The notes under the pieces are model-generated. The model ran no database searches, had not been told where the DNA came from, and saw only the letters and a program-made list of their open reading frames with translations. A stretch of 64,000 nt of DNA from Sediminibacterium magnilacihabitans. Its GTDB lineage: Bacteria > Bacteroidota > Bacteroidia > Chitinophagales > Chitinophagaceae. Below, piece after piece: positions 7,552 to 16,058 of this stretch. Numbering within the stretch: position 1 is the first letter of the stretch; the number at the start of each line of letters is the position of its first letter. The stretch spans positions 37,839-101,838 of the forward strand of contig PVEQ01000014.1 of assembly GCA_002973575.1 (NCBI GenBank), read 5' to 3'. The translations under genes and the position numbers were made by a program.

Positions 7552-9459
7552 TTATTTTTTTAAGGATGAATAATGTAATCCAAACCCGAAAGGATACAAT
7601 GGATCCTTGGAGTCATAGGGCAGGTCTTCTTTCTGATTGCGAACAGCTTCCATGGAAGAAGGCAGTTCAAAAGGCAGTTTACCACCGGGGTGGTATTTAC
7701 CAAAGATCACATCGAGTACTGCGGCATCACTGGCACCGAAATCTGCCAGCAGTCCTTTAGCCTTGGCGCTGATTTCCGGTATCACGGCCGGGCGGTCGAG
7801 AAAAATATCCACGATCGTAGGCACTGTATTCAGCAAATGAAGGATATTATCTTTCACCGCTCCTTTGAAATCGAGATCCCCATGATGGAACATTTTGGCC
7901 AGGAAATTAGCAGTGTCGGCCGGTACCCAGGGTGTATTCAACCGGATGATCGCCAGATCGGCCTGTTCAGGTTTTTCTACCACTGTACCATATTCCGCAG
8001 CTACTTTGGGGTCGATGTGCTCCACATAGATTTTCAACTTTCCTGCTGCTAAAGGAAGGGTATTCGATTCATTCTTCAATAAGACCATGGACTTGCGCTG
8101 AGATTCTTCTCCTAATTTACGGAAGGCTTCTTTTCCTACGGTCTGCGTTGCTTTCTCCACGTCTACATAAGGATTATCAAACAATCCCAACTCGAATTTC
8201 TGGCGTAATAATCTTTTTACAGAAACATCGATCCGGCTTTCTTTCAGCTTGCCTTCTTTCACCAGTTGAATAACGATCTCCGGCAGGTTTTCTCCGCCGA
8301 ACTGGTCTACGCCGGCATTGATGATCTTCAATACCCTTTCTTCTGCGGATAAATTTTCAACACCCCAGGCGCGCGCCGGCCATACATAAGAGCCGATATG
8401 CGCATCTGTGACCAGGCCCCAATCGGTACATACCACGCCATCATAATGATATTTGTTGCGCAATAAACCTGTGATGATCGCTTTATTATAAGAGAAGCCT
8501 ACATTCTCATCGGTCTGGTTCATCGGTACGCCGTAATAAGGCATGATGGCAGCCGTATGGGCTTTGAAAGCGGCTTCGAATGGGATCAGGTGATAATTGA
8601 AATTCTTGCCGGGATAAACCTGTCCTTTCTGGAATGCAAAATGCGGATCGAGTCCTTCTTTCTGAGGACCGCCGCCGGAAAAATGTTTGGTCATGGCAGC
8701 TACACTGGTGCTATTGAGTTTAGCGCCCTGCAATCCCTCTACATAAGCATAGGTCATTTTTGCAGATAGTTGTGCGTCTTCTCCAAACGTACCGCTGATG
8801 CGCGGCCAGCGCGGTTCGGTAGACAGATCGGCCATGGGATGCAACGCTTCACGTATGCCTACGGCAACGTATTCCTGTCGTACTACATCGGCAAATTTCC
8901 GGGTGAAGGCTTCATCGCCGATAGCGGCCAATCCTAATGGCTCACACCAAAGCGAGAAACCATTGGCAGCCATGGCAAAAATGCTGCTGCTGAATGCATG
9001 CCTCGGATCGGAAGCGATGGTTACCGGTATTCCTAACCGGGTACTTTCTGCGAGGTGTTGCACATTGTTGTACCAAGTGGCCAGTGCACGGATGCCCGGT
9101 ACCTGCCAGAGATTGAAATGGTTCATCATTTTTTCGCGCATCAGCTTGGGAGCCGTGGGTGCGAAAGCGAACATGCCTTGTCCGGGCTTCTCATCCAGCG
9201 AACCATCGTCGTTGATCCTTGCACCATTGATGAACAGCATACCTGCTTTTTCTTCCAGGGTCATCTGTGAAAGCAGGTTGTTCACGCGCGCTTCGACAGG
9301 CTGCGTTTTGTCTTCATACACATCCATCTTCCCGTTCTTATTCAAGTCTCGGAATGCAGGCTGGGCCTGGGTAATAATGGGTTTCCAGCAAAAGGAAACC
9401 AGCAGCAGGGGGGCAACCATCCACCACCTGAACTGCGTAGAAATGGCAAGCTGTTTCAT
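7552..9459 (-). CDS. GH3 family beta-glucosidase, exported
   Basis: Secreted or periplasmic retaining beta-glycosidase of family GH3, 635 residues. Seen: signal peptide (hydrophobic residues 12-30); a short Ca-binding-like loop DLNKNGKMDVYED at 38-50, close to an EF-hand or dockerin repeat; the TIM-barrel motif KHFSGGGP at 258-265; and GVVCTDWG at 341-348, where Asp346 matches the GH3 nucleophile. The (alpha/beta)6 sandwich follows (GKLPFELP near the end). No C-terminal fibronectin-like domain is apparent, and the protein is shorter than many 750-residue GH3 enzymes. First gene of the minus-strand pair with the isomerase and divergent from the Nudix-like regulator, its likely controller. Confidence 0.88.
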   Translation of the reverse strand: MKQLAISTQFRWWMVAPLLLVSFCWKPIITQAQPAFRDLNKNGKMDVYEDKTQPVEARVNNLLSQMTLEEKAGMLFINGARINDDGSLDEKPGQGMFAFAPTAPKLMREKMMNHFNLWQVPGIRALATWYNNVQHLAESTRLGIPVTIASDPRHAFSSSIFAMAANGFSLWCEPLGLAAIGDEAFTRKFADVVRQEYVAVGIREALHPMADLSTEPRWPRISGTFGEDAQLSAKMTYAYVEGLQGAKLNSTSVAAMTKHFSGGGPQKEGLDPHFAFQKGQVYPGKNFNYHLIPFEAAFKAHTAAIMPYYGVPMNQTDENVGFSYNKAIITGLLRNKYHYDGVVCTDWGLVTDAHIGSYVWPARAWGVENLSAEERVLKIINAGVDQFGGENLPEIVIQLVKEGKLKESRIDVSVKRLLRQKFELGLFDNPYVDVEKATQTVGKEAFRKLGEESQRKSMVLLKNESNTLPLAAGKLKIYVEHIDPKVAAEYGTVVEKPEQADLAIIRLNTPWVPADTANFLAKMFHHGDLDFKGAVKDNILHLLNTVPTIVDIFLDRPAVIPEISAKAKGLLADFGASDAAVLDVIFGKYHPGGKLPFELPSSMEAVRNQKEDLPYDSKDPLYPFGFGLHYSSLKK

Positions 9460-9491
9460 GGGGTTATTTTTTCATTGCGTCGTTATGACAC

Positions 9492-9504
9492 AATGATAAT
9501 CATT
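9492..9504. promoter_or_regulatory. Candidate operator palindrome
   Basis: AATGATAATCATT is a perfect 13-base palindrome in the 101-base gap between the divergent GH3 and Nudix-like regulator genes. Position and symmetry fit a binding site for the dimeric regulator encoded next door. No experimental support, and only a single copy was seen here. Confidence 0.4.
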
Positions 9505-9560
9505 TCTGATCCAATTTCAAAATTGTTTGGCAGGAAGGTTTCGCTTATTTTCGATGTGGT

Positions 9561-10334
9561 ATGCGAACACTAAAGAACATTCGTGAGTTTATGGAAAAGG
9601 GTGGCAAATTGTTCCACCCGGGCCTTTCGCTGGACTGTGTGATCTTCGGTTTTCACGATAACCAGTTGAAAGTATTGCTGCTTAAAATGGAGCACACCGA
9701 TCACTGGGCCCTTCCGGGGGGATTTGTTTATAAGGATGAGACGCTGGAGGCGGCGGCAACAAGGGTATTGCAGGAACGCACCGGTATCAATGATATTTTC
9801 CTGCAACAGTTTCATGTGTTCGGCGACCCTGCCAGGTCGGACCGGAAATACCATTCAAACCGGCTGAAAAAATTGGGCATAGAGGCAGAAAAAGACCATT
9901 GGTTGCTGAACCGTTTCATTACCGTGGGTTTTTATGCACTGGTTGAATTTTCGCACGTGACGCCCACGCCCGACAATACTTCTGTTGCCTGTGAGTGGCA
10001 GCATCTCCACAACATCGGCAACCTGTTCATGGATCACAGGCAAATCCTGGGCAAAGCATTGGAGACCCTGCGCCAGCAATTGAACTACCAGCCGATCGGT
10101 TACAAGTTGTTGCCCGATAAATTTACCATGCCTGAATTACAAACACTATACGAAACCATCCTTGGTAAAAAACTCGATCGTAGAAATTTTCAGCGGCGCA
10201 TGAACAGCTATGGCATCCTGCGAAGGTTGAAAGAAACACGAAAGGGCGGCGCTCACAAAGCGCCCTATCTTTATTCATTCAATTTACGTAAATACCAACA
10301 AGCCCTGCTGGAAGGATTGCAGGGAGGATGGTGA
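9561..10334 (+). CDS. Nudix-fold transcriptional regulator (NrtR/AraR-like)
   Basis: Predicted sugar-responsive DNA-binding regulator: N-terminal Nudix fold (about 20-165) and C-terminal winged helix (about 175-240). The Nudix box spans 54-76 but has decayed: where a hydrolase has Arg-Glu and Glu-Glu, it has Arg68-Val69 and Glu72-Arg73. Two catalytic, metal-binding Glu are therefore missing, so ligand sensing rather than hydrolysis is expected. The C-terminal part (KLLPDKFTMPELQTLYE, then a basic RRNFQRRMNSYGILRR segment) matches the winged helix of NrtR relatives. In Bacteroidota a related group (AraR of Bacteroides) senses arabinose. It is divergent from the GH3-isomerase pair and followed 19 bases on by a HAD phosphatase. 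The effector is unknown. Confidence 0.85.
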   Translation: MRTLKNIREFMEKGGKLFHPGLSLDCVIFGFHDNQLKVLLLKMEHTDHWALPGGFVYKDETLEAAATRVLQERTGINDIFLQQFHVFGDPARSDRKYHSNRLKKLGIEAEKDHWLLNRFITVGFYALVEFSHVTPTPDNTSVACEWQHLHNIGNLFMDHRQILGKALETLRQQLNYQPIGYKLLPDKFTMPELQTLYETILGKKLDRRNFQRRMNSYGILRRLKETRKGGAHKAPYLYSFNLRKYQQALLEGLQGGW

Positions 10335-10353
10335 AGCAAACTAAAAACAAAGT

Positions 10354-11037
10354 ATGTCGGCCCCTATTATCAAAGCAGTCATTTTCGATCTCGACGGAGT
10401 GATCATTGATTCCAACCCGGAAATTGAAAAATTCTGGCACCGATGGGCTGCCAGGGAAAATGTAGCGCTCACAGATGAATTGGTGCGCATGCACATCCAT
10501 GGCAGGAAAGGTACTGAGACCATCCAGGTTTTGTTTCCTCATGTTACCGAAGCTACCAAACAAGCCATCAGGCATGCAGCCGATGCGCTCAACAATGAAA
10601 TAAATCCGGCCGCCATTACAGGTGTTGTATCATTCATCCAGTTCCTTCGCAAACAAAAAATCACCACCGGGGTAGTGACCAGTTCCCACAAAAGCCGCAT
10701 GGTGCAGATGTTGCAAAAGCATGGGCTGGAGCAATCATTTATTTCTTTTGTTACGGCGCATGATGTAACAAAAGGCAAACCCGATCCTGAACCTTACCGG
10801 AAAATGGCTGAGCAGTTGAACCTGTCTCCTGCTCAATGTCTTGTCTTTGAAGATGCCGTGAGTGGTATCCGTTCAGCGGTTGCCGCCGGTATGCATGCCA
10901 TTGGCATCGGCAATGCTGCGGCCGAAAAAGGATTGCTGGCCGAAGGCGCTGTGCTGGTGATACCTGATTTCACACACCTGCGTTTGTCAGAAACATCACT
11001 GGGTTTGCCCAATGGTTTTTCTTTTCAATGGGGTTGA
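10354..11037 (+). CDS. HAD-family hydrolase, beta-phosphoglucomutase-like
   Basis: Cytosolic haloacid dehalogenase-like phosphatase or phosphomutase, 227 residues, subfamily IA with a C1-type cap. Seen: FDLDGVIID with the nucleophile Asp and acid/base Asp, the VTSSHKSRM motif II Ser, KGKPDPEPY with the motif III Lys, and FEDAVSGIRSA motif IV. This arrangement is shared by beta-phosphoglucomutases and sugar-phosphate phosphatases. Position after the regulator suggests a role in handling phosphorylated sugars from the neighbouring locus. Substrate not determinable. Confidence 0.82.
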   Translation: MSAPIIKAVIFDLDGVIIDSNPEIEKFWHRWAARENVALTDELVRMHIHGRKGTETIQVLFPHVTEATKQAIRHAADALNNEINPAAITGVVSFIQFLRKQKITTGVVTSSHKSRMVQMLQKHGLEQSFISFVTAHDVTKGKPDPEPYRKMAEQLNLSPAQCLVFEDAVSGIRSAVAAGMHAIGIGNAAAEKGLLAEGAVLVIPDFTHLRLSETSLGLPNGFSFQWG

Positions 11038-11045
11038 AGACGGTT

Positions 11046-12365
11046 TTATTTCAACAGTTTATCTACTACCAAAGCGCCTACTTTTTTACCGGACTCGGCG
11101 CCAATGTCTACACTATGACGGTAATGGATACCTCCGTACACACGGCTGATAGAAGCTTCTGCCGCTGCATCCTGAAATGAATTGAAATGACGTTGCATAC
11201 CTATGTAATGCAAGTCGCTGGTATCCTGGAAAGCAAAATGATCGCCATACAAAGCAGTGAGCGCTGTTGCCGCCGATGCAGTGATGGTACTGTGCCCGCT
11301 GGTATATTCCGGAAAGGGCGGTGTTTGCAGGAACGGAACCCAGTTCCTGTCGATGAATTCATTGATCACGGTAACCGGCCGGATCACATTGCTGCGATAT
11401 TTCTCATCCCAGCACGAAATAAATGCATCATACAAAGCAATGGCCGTAAGCGCATAAGACTTAGCTGTTTTAACAGCATCGGCATGCGATTGTTTTGCTG
11501 CAATTGCTGTAATGCCCATCCAGTGGCCGGCAGGCGTGATCTTTTTATTGCCGAACATCATGTGCCCGGAATGTTCTATCACGAACGGATTGTCATCCCA
11601 ATACCTGGCAATGGTCTTTTGTTCGCCTGTGAGCGTCTTTCCAATCGTATACACTTCTTTATTGGCCCTGAAGAAAGCGCTGTTGGTATCTGTGCTATAT
11701 GCAGGAGGCCGGGGCGGCATGAACTGTGCAGCGGAGTCCAGCACCAGGGGTTTCATGGTATTCCAGCACCATTCTACGCCATCCATATAATCAGGAGGCG
11801 TTGGGCGCCATTTGCCCGGCGCATTGCTGCCGAGGAATTTGGGTTTGCCTCTCGACTTAATATACCCGTCTGCATTAGCCCTCTCCAACACTGCTTTACC
11901 AACCGCTTCACCAAAAGCAACAGAGCGTTGATACGTATCTGCATCCATACGGTCTTTGAAATCGTTGAAAGTAGTTTCTTCGAAATGCTTTAATGAATCC
12001 AGTGAAAACACCACTTTGTGCACCACCGTAAAAAAGGCTTTGGTGGCCGCCAACGTGAAGTTGTAGTTCTTGTTTTTTTCCGGTTCAGGCATAGGCTTAA
12101 ATCCACGCAAACGGGCAGTCAGCGATGCATTCCCTGGTTTTGCATAGCGGATGGCTTCATAGGCGGCCAACGAAGAATAAACATAAATACGGCTGCTCAC
12201 CGGAGGAGTAAACACGTCATAGATAATGATCTGCGTAAGCAAATCCTGGCTGTTGTGCATTACCTGGGCATCATCCATAGGTTTTTGGGATTTATTTCCG
12301 CAGGCAGTTACCAGTGCAATGCACACGCTTGTTATCAGGAATAGTGATATTAATTTTCTTGACAT
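11046..12365 (-). CDS. Vanadium-dependent haloperoxidase / PAP2-fold lipoprotein
   Basis: Lipoprotein of the vanadium haloperoxidase-PAP2 acid phosphatase superfamily, 439 residues. The ATG at 12365 was chosen because it starts a lipoprotein signal (MSRKLISLFLITSVCIALVTAC) and leaves a 10-base gap after the upstream gene; the longer frame would overlap that gene. Seen: the C-terminal vanadate/phosphate pocket, PPFPEYTSGHSTITASA and YGGIHYRHSVDIG, with the two His expected of the family, plus an upstream Lys/Arg region around the KTLTGEQKTIARYW segment. It is the fourth gene of the SusC-SusD-FG-GAP-haloperoxidase cluster. Whether it oxidises halides or is a phosphatase is unresolved. Confidence 0.85.
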   Translation of the reverse strand: MSRKLISLFLITSVCIALVTACGNKSQKPMDDAQVMHNSQDLLTQIIIYDVFTPPVSSRIYVYSSLAAYEAIRYAKPGNASLTARLRGFKPMPEPEKNKNYNFTLAATKAFFTVVHKVVFSLDSLKHFEETTFNDFKDRMDADTYQRSVAFGEAVGKAVLERANADGYIKSRGKPKFLGSNAPGKWRPTPPDYMDGVEWCWNTMKPLVLDSAAQFMPPRPPAYSTDTNSAFFRANKEVYTIGKTLTGEQKTIARYWDDNPFVIEHSGHMMFGNKKITPAGHWMGITAIAAKQSHADAVKTAKSYALTAIALYDAFISCWDEKYRSNVIRPVTVINEFIDRNWVPFLQTPPFPEYTSGHSTITASAATALTALYGDHFAFQDTSDLHYIGMQRHFNSFQDAAAEASISRVYGGIHYRHSVDIGAESGKKVGALVVDKLLK

Positions 12366-12375
12366 AAACAGTTTG

Positions 12376-15300
12376 TTAAAGAGGAACTGAGCGTGTCTTC
12401 CCCATATTGTCAGTAATAATAACGGATTGAACACCGGCCTCAATATTCAGGAACCTGGCAGATTGTGAGAGGAAAGAAATGCCATAGCCAATTTCCCTTT
12501 TTTGCTTTTTCCCGTTTTTGTATTGAATAACAGCAACTGCATCATTGGGTTGCAGCGCCACGCAACGAACGGGTTGTTTTTCTTCAAAGACTTTCAAAGG
12601 CCCCCTGTTCTGCGTGGCTGCTACCAGGCATTTACCGGAAGCTGACCGCAGTTTGGCCAACGCTTTACCGTTGCCGGGTATGAAAATGCCGCTCTGCAAA
12701 ATAGACATCGGCGCAAAATCTCCTTTGCCGTTTCCTTTCAGCAGCAAGCCGTTTAAAGCATCATAACGCCCTACGGAAACCTCCGTACCATAATCGTTGC
12801 CATTGATCAAAACATCCAGGTTGCCGTCTCCGTCGAAATCTTCTACCAGCATGCCATTCAGCACAGAGAATTGCGCCTGGGCTGGTAAAGGATGCAGGCT
12901 GAAACGGCCATTACCTTCATTTTTTACAAAACAGGAATTGAATTGGTTGGCATGTAGTATCAATGCTCCCTGCAGTTGTTCTTTGGTGAACAACTGGTCC
13001 ATAGTAGCGGTAGCAAATGATTTGTAGTTCTGAAATTTCGTTCGCATACTAATCATCTGCTTCACCACATCATCCCGGTTCTGCGCGGGGAATTCTTTCT
13101 TCGTTGGATCGGTGATGGTAGCCGGCAGGTACAATGATGGAAAAGCATCGAGGCTGCCATTGTTGTCAAAATCTTTGGCGTAAATGGAAACAGGGTATTG
13201 ATCAGAAGCACGGTAAAATGAGTTTTGTCCCAGGTTGCCCACAACATAATCAATACGGCCATCGTTGTCAAAATCACCGGCTGCAATGGTATTCCACCAG
13301 CCTAATTGGTTGCTGATACCAGATTGAGCGGTTACATTGGTAAAGACTCCTTTGTTATTTTTCAGGAAAGTCAGCGGCATCCACTCTCCTGCCAGCACCA
13401 GGTCGGGCCAACCATCGTTATCAAAATCGGTAAAGACTGCGTCGCATACCATGCCAATGTTGGTGAGGTCTTTGGCTACTTGTTGGGTAATATCGGTAAA
13501 CTTGATATGGCCGTCTTTGGAGTCGTTACGGTAGATGAAACTGGAAACTGGTTTGGGATAGTTCCAGGGATCTACACGTCCTGCGATGAAAAGATCAAGG
13601 TCTCCGTCTTTATCGTAATCAATGGCACGCACACAGAATTTGCTGGTAAAATTTTTCGGGAGCGCTACTGTATCTAATGTAAAGTTTCCTTTACCATCAT
13701 TTACATACAGTTTGTCCTGATATACAGGTGTATTGTGTTCATTCTCGAAGCCGCCCGCAGCAATATATAAGTCCAGATCACCATCTCCATCGGCATCAAA
13801 TAACAACAATCCAAGGTCTTCCCATTGTTTGGCTCCAAAGCCTTTATCAGATTGAATATTTTTTTGTACAAACTTACCATTGGGTTGTTGGAGCAATATC
13901 TGAGTAGCGTTCCCAAAAGATCCTCCTATTATAATATCATCTAATCCATTACCATCAACATCGCCAACAGCCATACCGGGACCATATTCAGATAGTTTAT
14001 GCGGTATCAGTTTCTGAATATTAAAATCGATAAAATCTCTTTCTTCGTGTTGATAATGAATATCAAGCGAGCCCGTCACTTCTTTGAATAGCGCGTCTGA
14101 TGCTAATAAAGCAGGAGGGGGTAATGTATTCATTTGAGCATCTGATGCTTTTATTGTCAACCATTGATCCGCCCGCACATGATCTAGTCGCTGTTTTTTC
14201 CCATCCGGCCATGTGATGCAAACCGAATCGATCGTAGTAGTAGTTCCCAGTCCAAAATGAATGCGGTTATCCATAGATGAGAGGTATCCCCTATAAGGTG
14301 TATTTTCCCATACCTGGTGTTGCCCGTGGTCATAATAAATATCGGCCCAGACACCCAGTCCGTTTTTGTTCTGCGCTGTGCCATCAAAACGAATATTCAG
14401 GAAACGGGTGGTGGTACTGTCTCTTTCCCTGCTGTTATTTTTATACACCATCGCTTCGTCGTTGATGTTGTTGACTACCAGATCAAGATCACCGTCATTA
14501 TCCAGGTCAACATAAACCGCTCCATTTGAAAAACTGGGTGTATTCATGCCCCATTCACTGGATGCGTTGGTGAAATGAAGGTTCCCATTGTTTTTAAATG
14601 CATAATTGTGAATTTTCACAGCAGGTATTTGTTCCAACAGCTGCTTCTTTGTTGCTATCGAATAAGACTCATTGCGGAATGTTACAAAGTCATGATCCGT
14701 GACATCTTTTGGAAAGCCATTGGTAATGATGATGTCCCGGTTGCCATCATTATCAAAATCTGCCACCACCGGTGCCCAGCTCCAGTCGGTTTCAGCAATA
14801 CCTGCATAAAAAGAGACCTCGCCGAATACAGGATCTCCAATGGTATCATTTTGCAGTACCCTTGGCCCTTGATTCAACTGAAGCGTATTACGCACATACT
14901 GGTAAGAGTAGCCAAAATAGTCGCTATTCTGATAAGTTTGATAACTATTGGGATTGAGCATCATTTTTTTCCGGTAATTATCTTCCGGGTTCATGTCCAA
15001 TGTAATCACATCTGCCAGCCCATCGTTATTAATATCTACAATATCATTCCCCATGGCATTGGCAGATGTATGTTTGAAATAGGTAGAAAGTTTCTCTGTA
15101 AATGTGCCATCATGATTATTGATCCATAACAAATCGTTCGACAGATAGTCATTCGTCACATAGATATCTTTCCATCCATCTTTATTAATATCAGCAATCG
15201 TTACTGCATGTGAATATCCTTCTATCAATATGCCTGCTCCTTTGGATACATTGGTGAATACCGGGTGCCCAAGTGATGAATCCCAATCGTTGCGATACAA

Positions 15301-15969
15301 CTTATCAGTACTCGGATGGCTCCCGTCTTTCAAAATAGGCCTGAATCGATTGGGATAATCGTATTTGATGATTTCGTTCGTCGCAATGTACACATCAAGA
15401 TCTCCATCATTGTCGTAATCGAAAAAAGCAGCTTGTGTATTGTGACTGGTATCGGCCAACCCGTATTCTTTTGCCATCTCTTTGAAATGGGGTATTCCTT
15501 TTTTGTCAACCCCTTGATTGATATATAGCAAACTTTCTCTCAAGGCTGGATTTTTTTTCAGCGTAGCACACACATAGATATCCATCCAACCATCATTATT
15601 GATATCAACTACGGCAACCCCACGACACCATTTCCCACCTCCTGTTACACCTGCCTGCGCAGTAATATCATCAAATTTGAATCCCCCTTTGTTCAGATAA
15701 AGTTTATTGGAAACGAGATTGCCTGTAAAATAAAGATCGGGTAGCCCATCGTTGTTGAAATCACCCACACCTACACCACCGCCGTTATATACATTTTCAA
15801 AATCAAGCACATTGATCGAGTCCGTTTCAGTGATCTGATTATTGAAATGAATATTCGTTTGATCTGAGGTCAGACGGCTGAAAAGAGGAGCTTTACTTTT
15901 GCAGGACGATAGCAAAAAGAAGGGTATAGCGGCGAATAGTAATATAAGATACCTGGTATTCCGTAGCAT
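12376..15969 (-). CDS. FG-GAP/VCBS repeat lipoprotein with ASPIC/UnbV domain
   Basis: Large surface lipoprotein (1197 residues) with an integrin-alpha-like beta-propeller of many Ca-binding repeats. Seen: leader ending in LLSSC (Cys23); repeated DxNxDGxxD or DxDxDGxxD loops across the protein (for example GDFNNDGLPDLYF, DYDNDGDLDVYIA, DVDGNGLDDIIIGG); and, around residues 560-620, an ASPIC/UnbV segment (NRIHFGLG, then SVCITWPDGKKQRL). Two propeller blocks appear to flank the ASPIC segment. In Bacteroidota such proteins follow SusC/SusD and are thought to be surface binding or scaffold proteins; function is not established. It sits between SusD (90-base gap) and the haloperoxidase (10-base gap). 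Confidence 0.88.
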   Translation of the reverse strand: MLRNTRYLILLFAAIPFFLLSSCKSKAPLFSRLTSDQTNIHFNNQITETDSINVLDFENVYNGGGVGVGDFNNDGLPDLYFTGNLVSNKLYLNKGGFKFDDITAQAGVTGGGKWCRGVAVVDINNDGWMDIYVCATLKKNPALRESLLYINQGVDKKGIPHFKEMAKEYGLADTSHNTQAAFFDYDNDGDLDVYIATNEIIKYDYPNRFRPILKDGSHPSTDKLYRNDWDSSLGHPVFTNVSKGAGILIEGYSHAVTIADINKDGWKDIYVTNDYLSNDLLWINNHDGTFTEKLSTYFKHTSANAMGNDIVDINNDGLADVITLDMNPEDNYRKKMMLNPNSYQTYQNSDYFGYSYQYVRNTLQLNQGPRVLQNDTIGDPVFGEVSFYAGIAETDWSWAPVVADFDNDGNRDIIITNGFPKDVTDHDFVTFRNESYSIATKKQLLEQIPAVKIHNYAFKNNGNLHFTNASSEWGMNTPSFSNGAVYVDLDNDGDLDLVVNNINDEAMVYKNNSRERDSTTTRFLNIRFDGTAQNKNGLGVWADIYYDHGQHQVWENTPYRGYLSSMDNRIHFGLGTTTTIDSVCITWPDGKKQRLDHVRADQWLTIKASDAQMNTLPPPALLASDALFKEVTGSLDIHYQHEERDFIDFNIQKLIPHKLSEYGPGMAVGDVDGNGLDDIIIGGSFGNATQILLQQPNGKFVQKNIQSDKGFGAKQWEDLGLLLFDADGDGDLDLYIAAGGFENEHNTPVYQDKLYVNDGKGNFTLDTVALPKNFTSKFCVRAIDYDKDGDLDLFIAGRVDPWNYPKPVSSFIYRNDSKDGHIKFTDITQQVAKDLTNIGMVCDAVFTDFDNDGWPDLVLAGEWMPLTFLKNNKGVFTNVTAQSGISNQLGWWNTIAAGDFDNDGRIDYVVGNLGQNSFYRASDQYPVSIYAKDFDNNGSLDAFPSLYLPATITDPTKKEFPAQNRDDVVKQMISMRTKFQNYKSFATATMDQLFTKEQLQGALILHANQFNSCFVKNEGNGRFSLHPLPAQAQFSVLNGMLVEDFDGDGNLDVLINGNDYGTEVSVGRYDALNGLLLKGNGKGDFAPMSILQSGIFIPGNGKALAKLRSASGKCLVAATQNRGPLKVFEEKQPVRCVALQPNDAVAVIQYKNGKKQKREIGYGISFLSQSARFLNIEAGVQSVIITDNMGKTRSVPL

Positions 15970-16058
15970 TTGTGCAATGTTGAATCTGGAAGTACTAAAA
16001 TAAATGAAAAGAGGTAGAGCAGTACCCTACCTCTCACATAATTTAATCAATCAATTGA

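Noticed and set aside
8798..9496. 232-codon open frame on plus, antisense to the GH3 gene
   Set aside because: It lies wholly over the GH3 5' half, whose motifs and signal peptide are clear, and its translation shows no family features.
11187..11993. 268-codon open frame on plus within the haloperoxidase gene
   Set aside because: Mirror frame of a gene with complete PAP2/haloperoxidase motifs; the translation has no recognisable domain.
13062..15800. DNA-level repeat array in the FG-GAP gene
   Set aside because: The recurring sequence reflects repeated Ca-binding propeller loops at protein level, not a nucleotide array or CRISPR.
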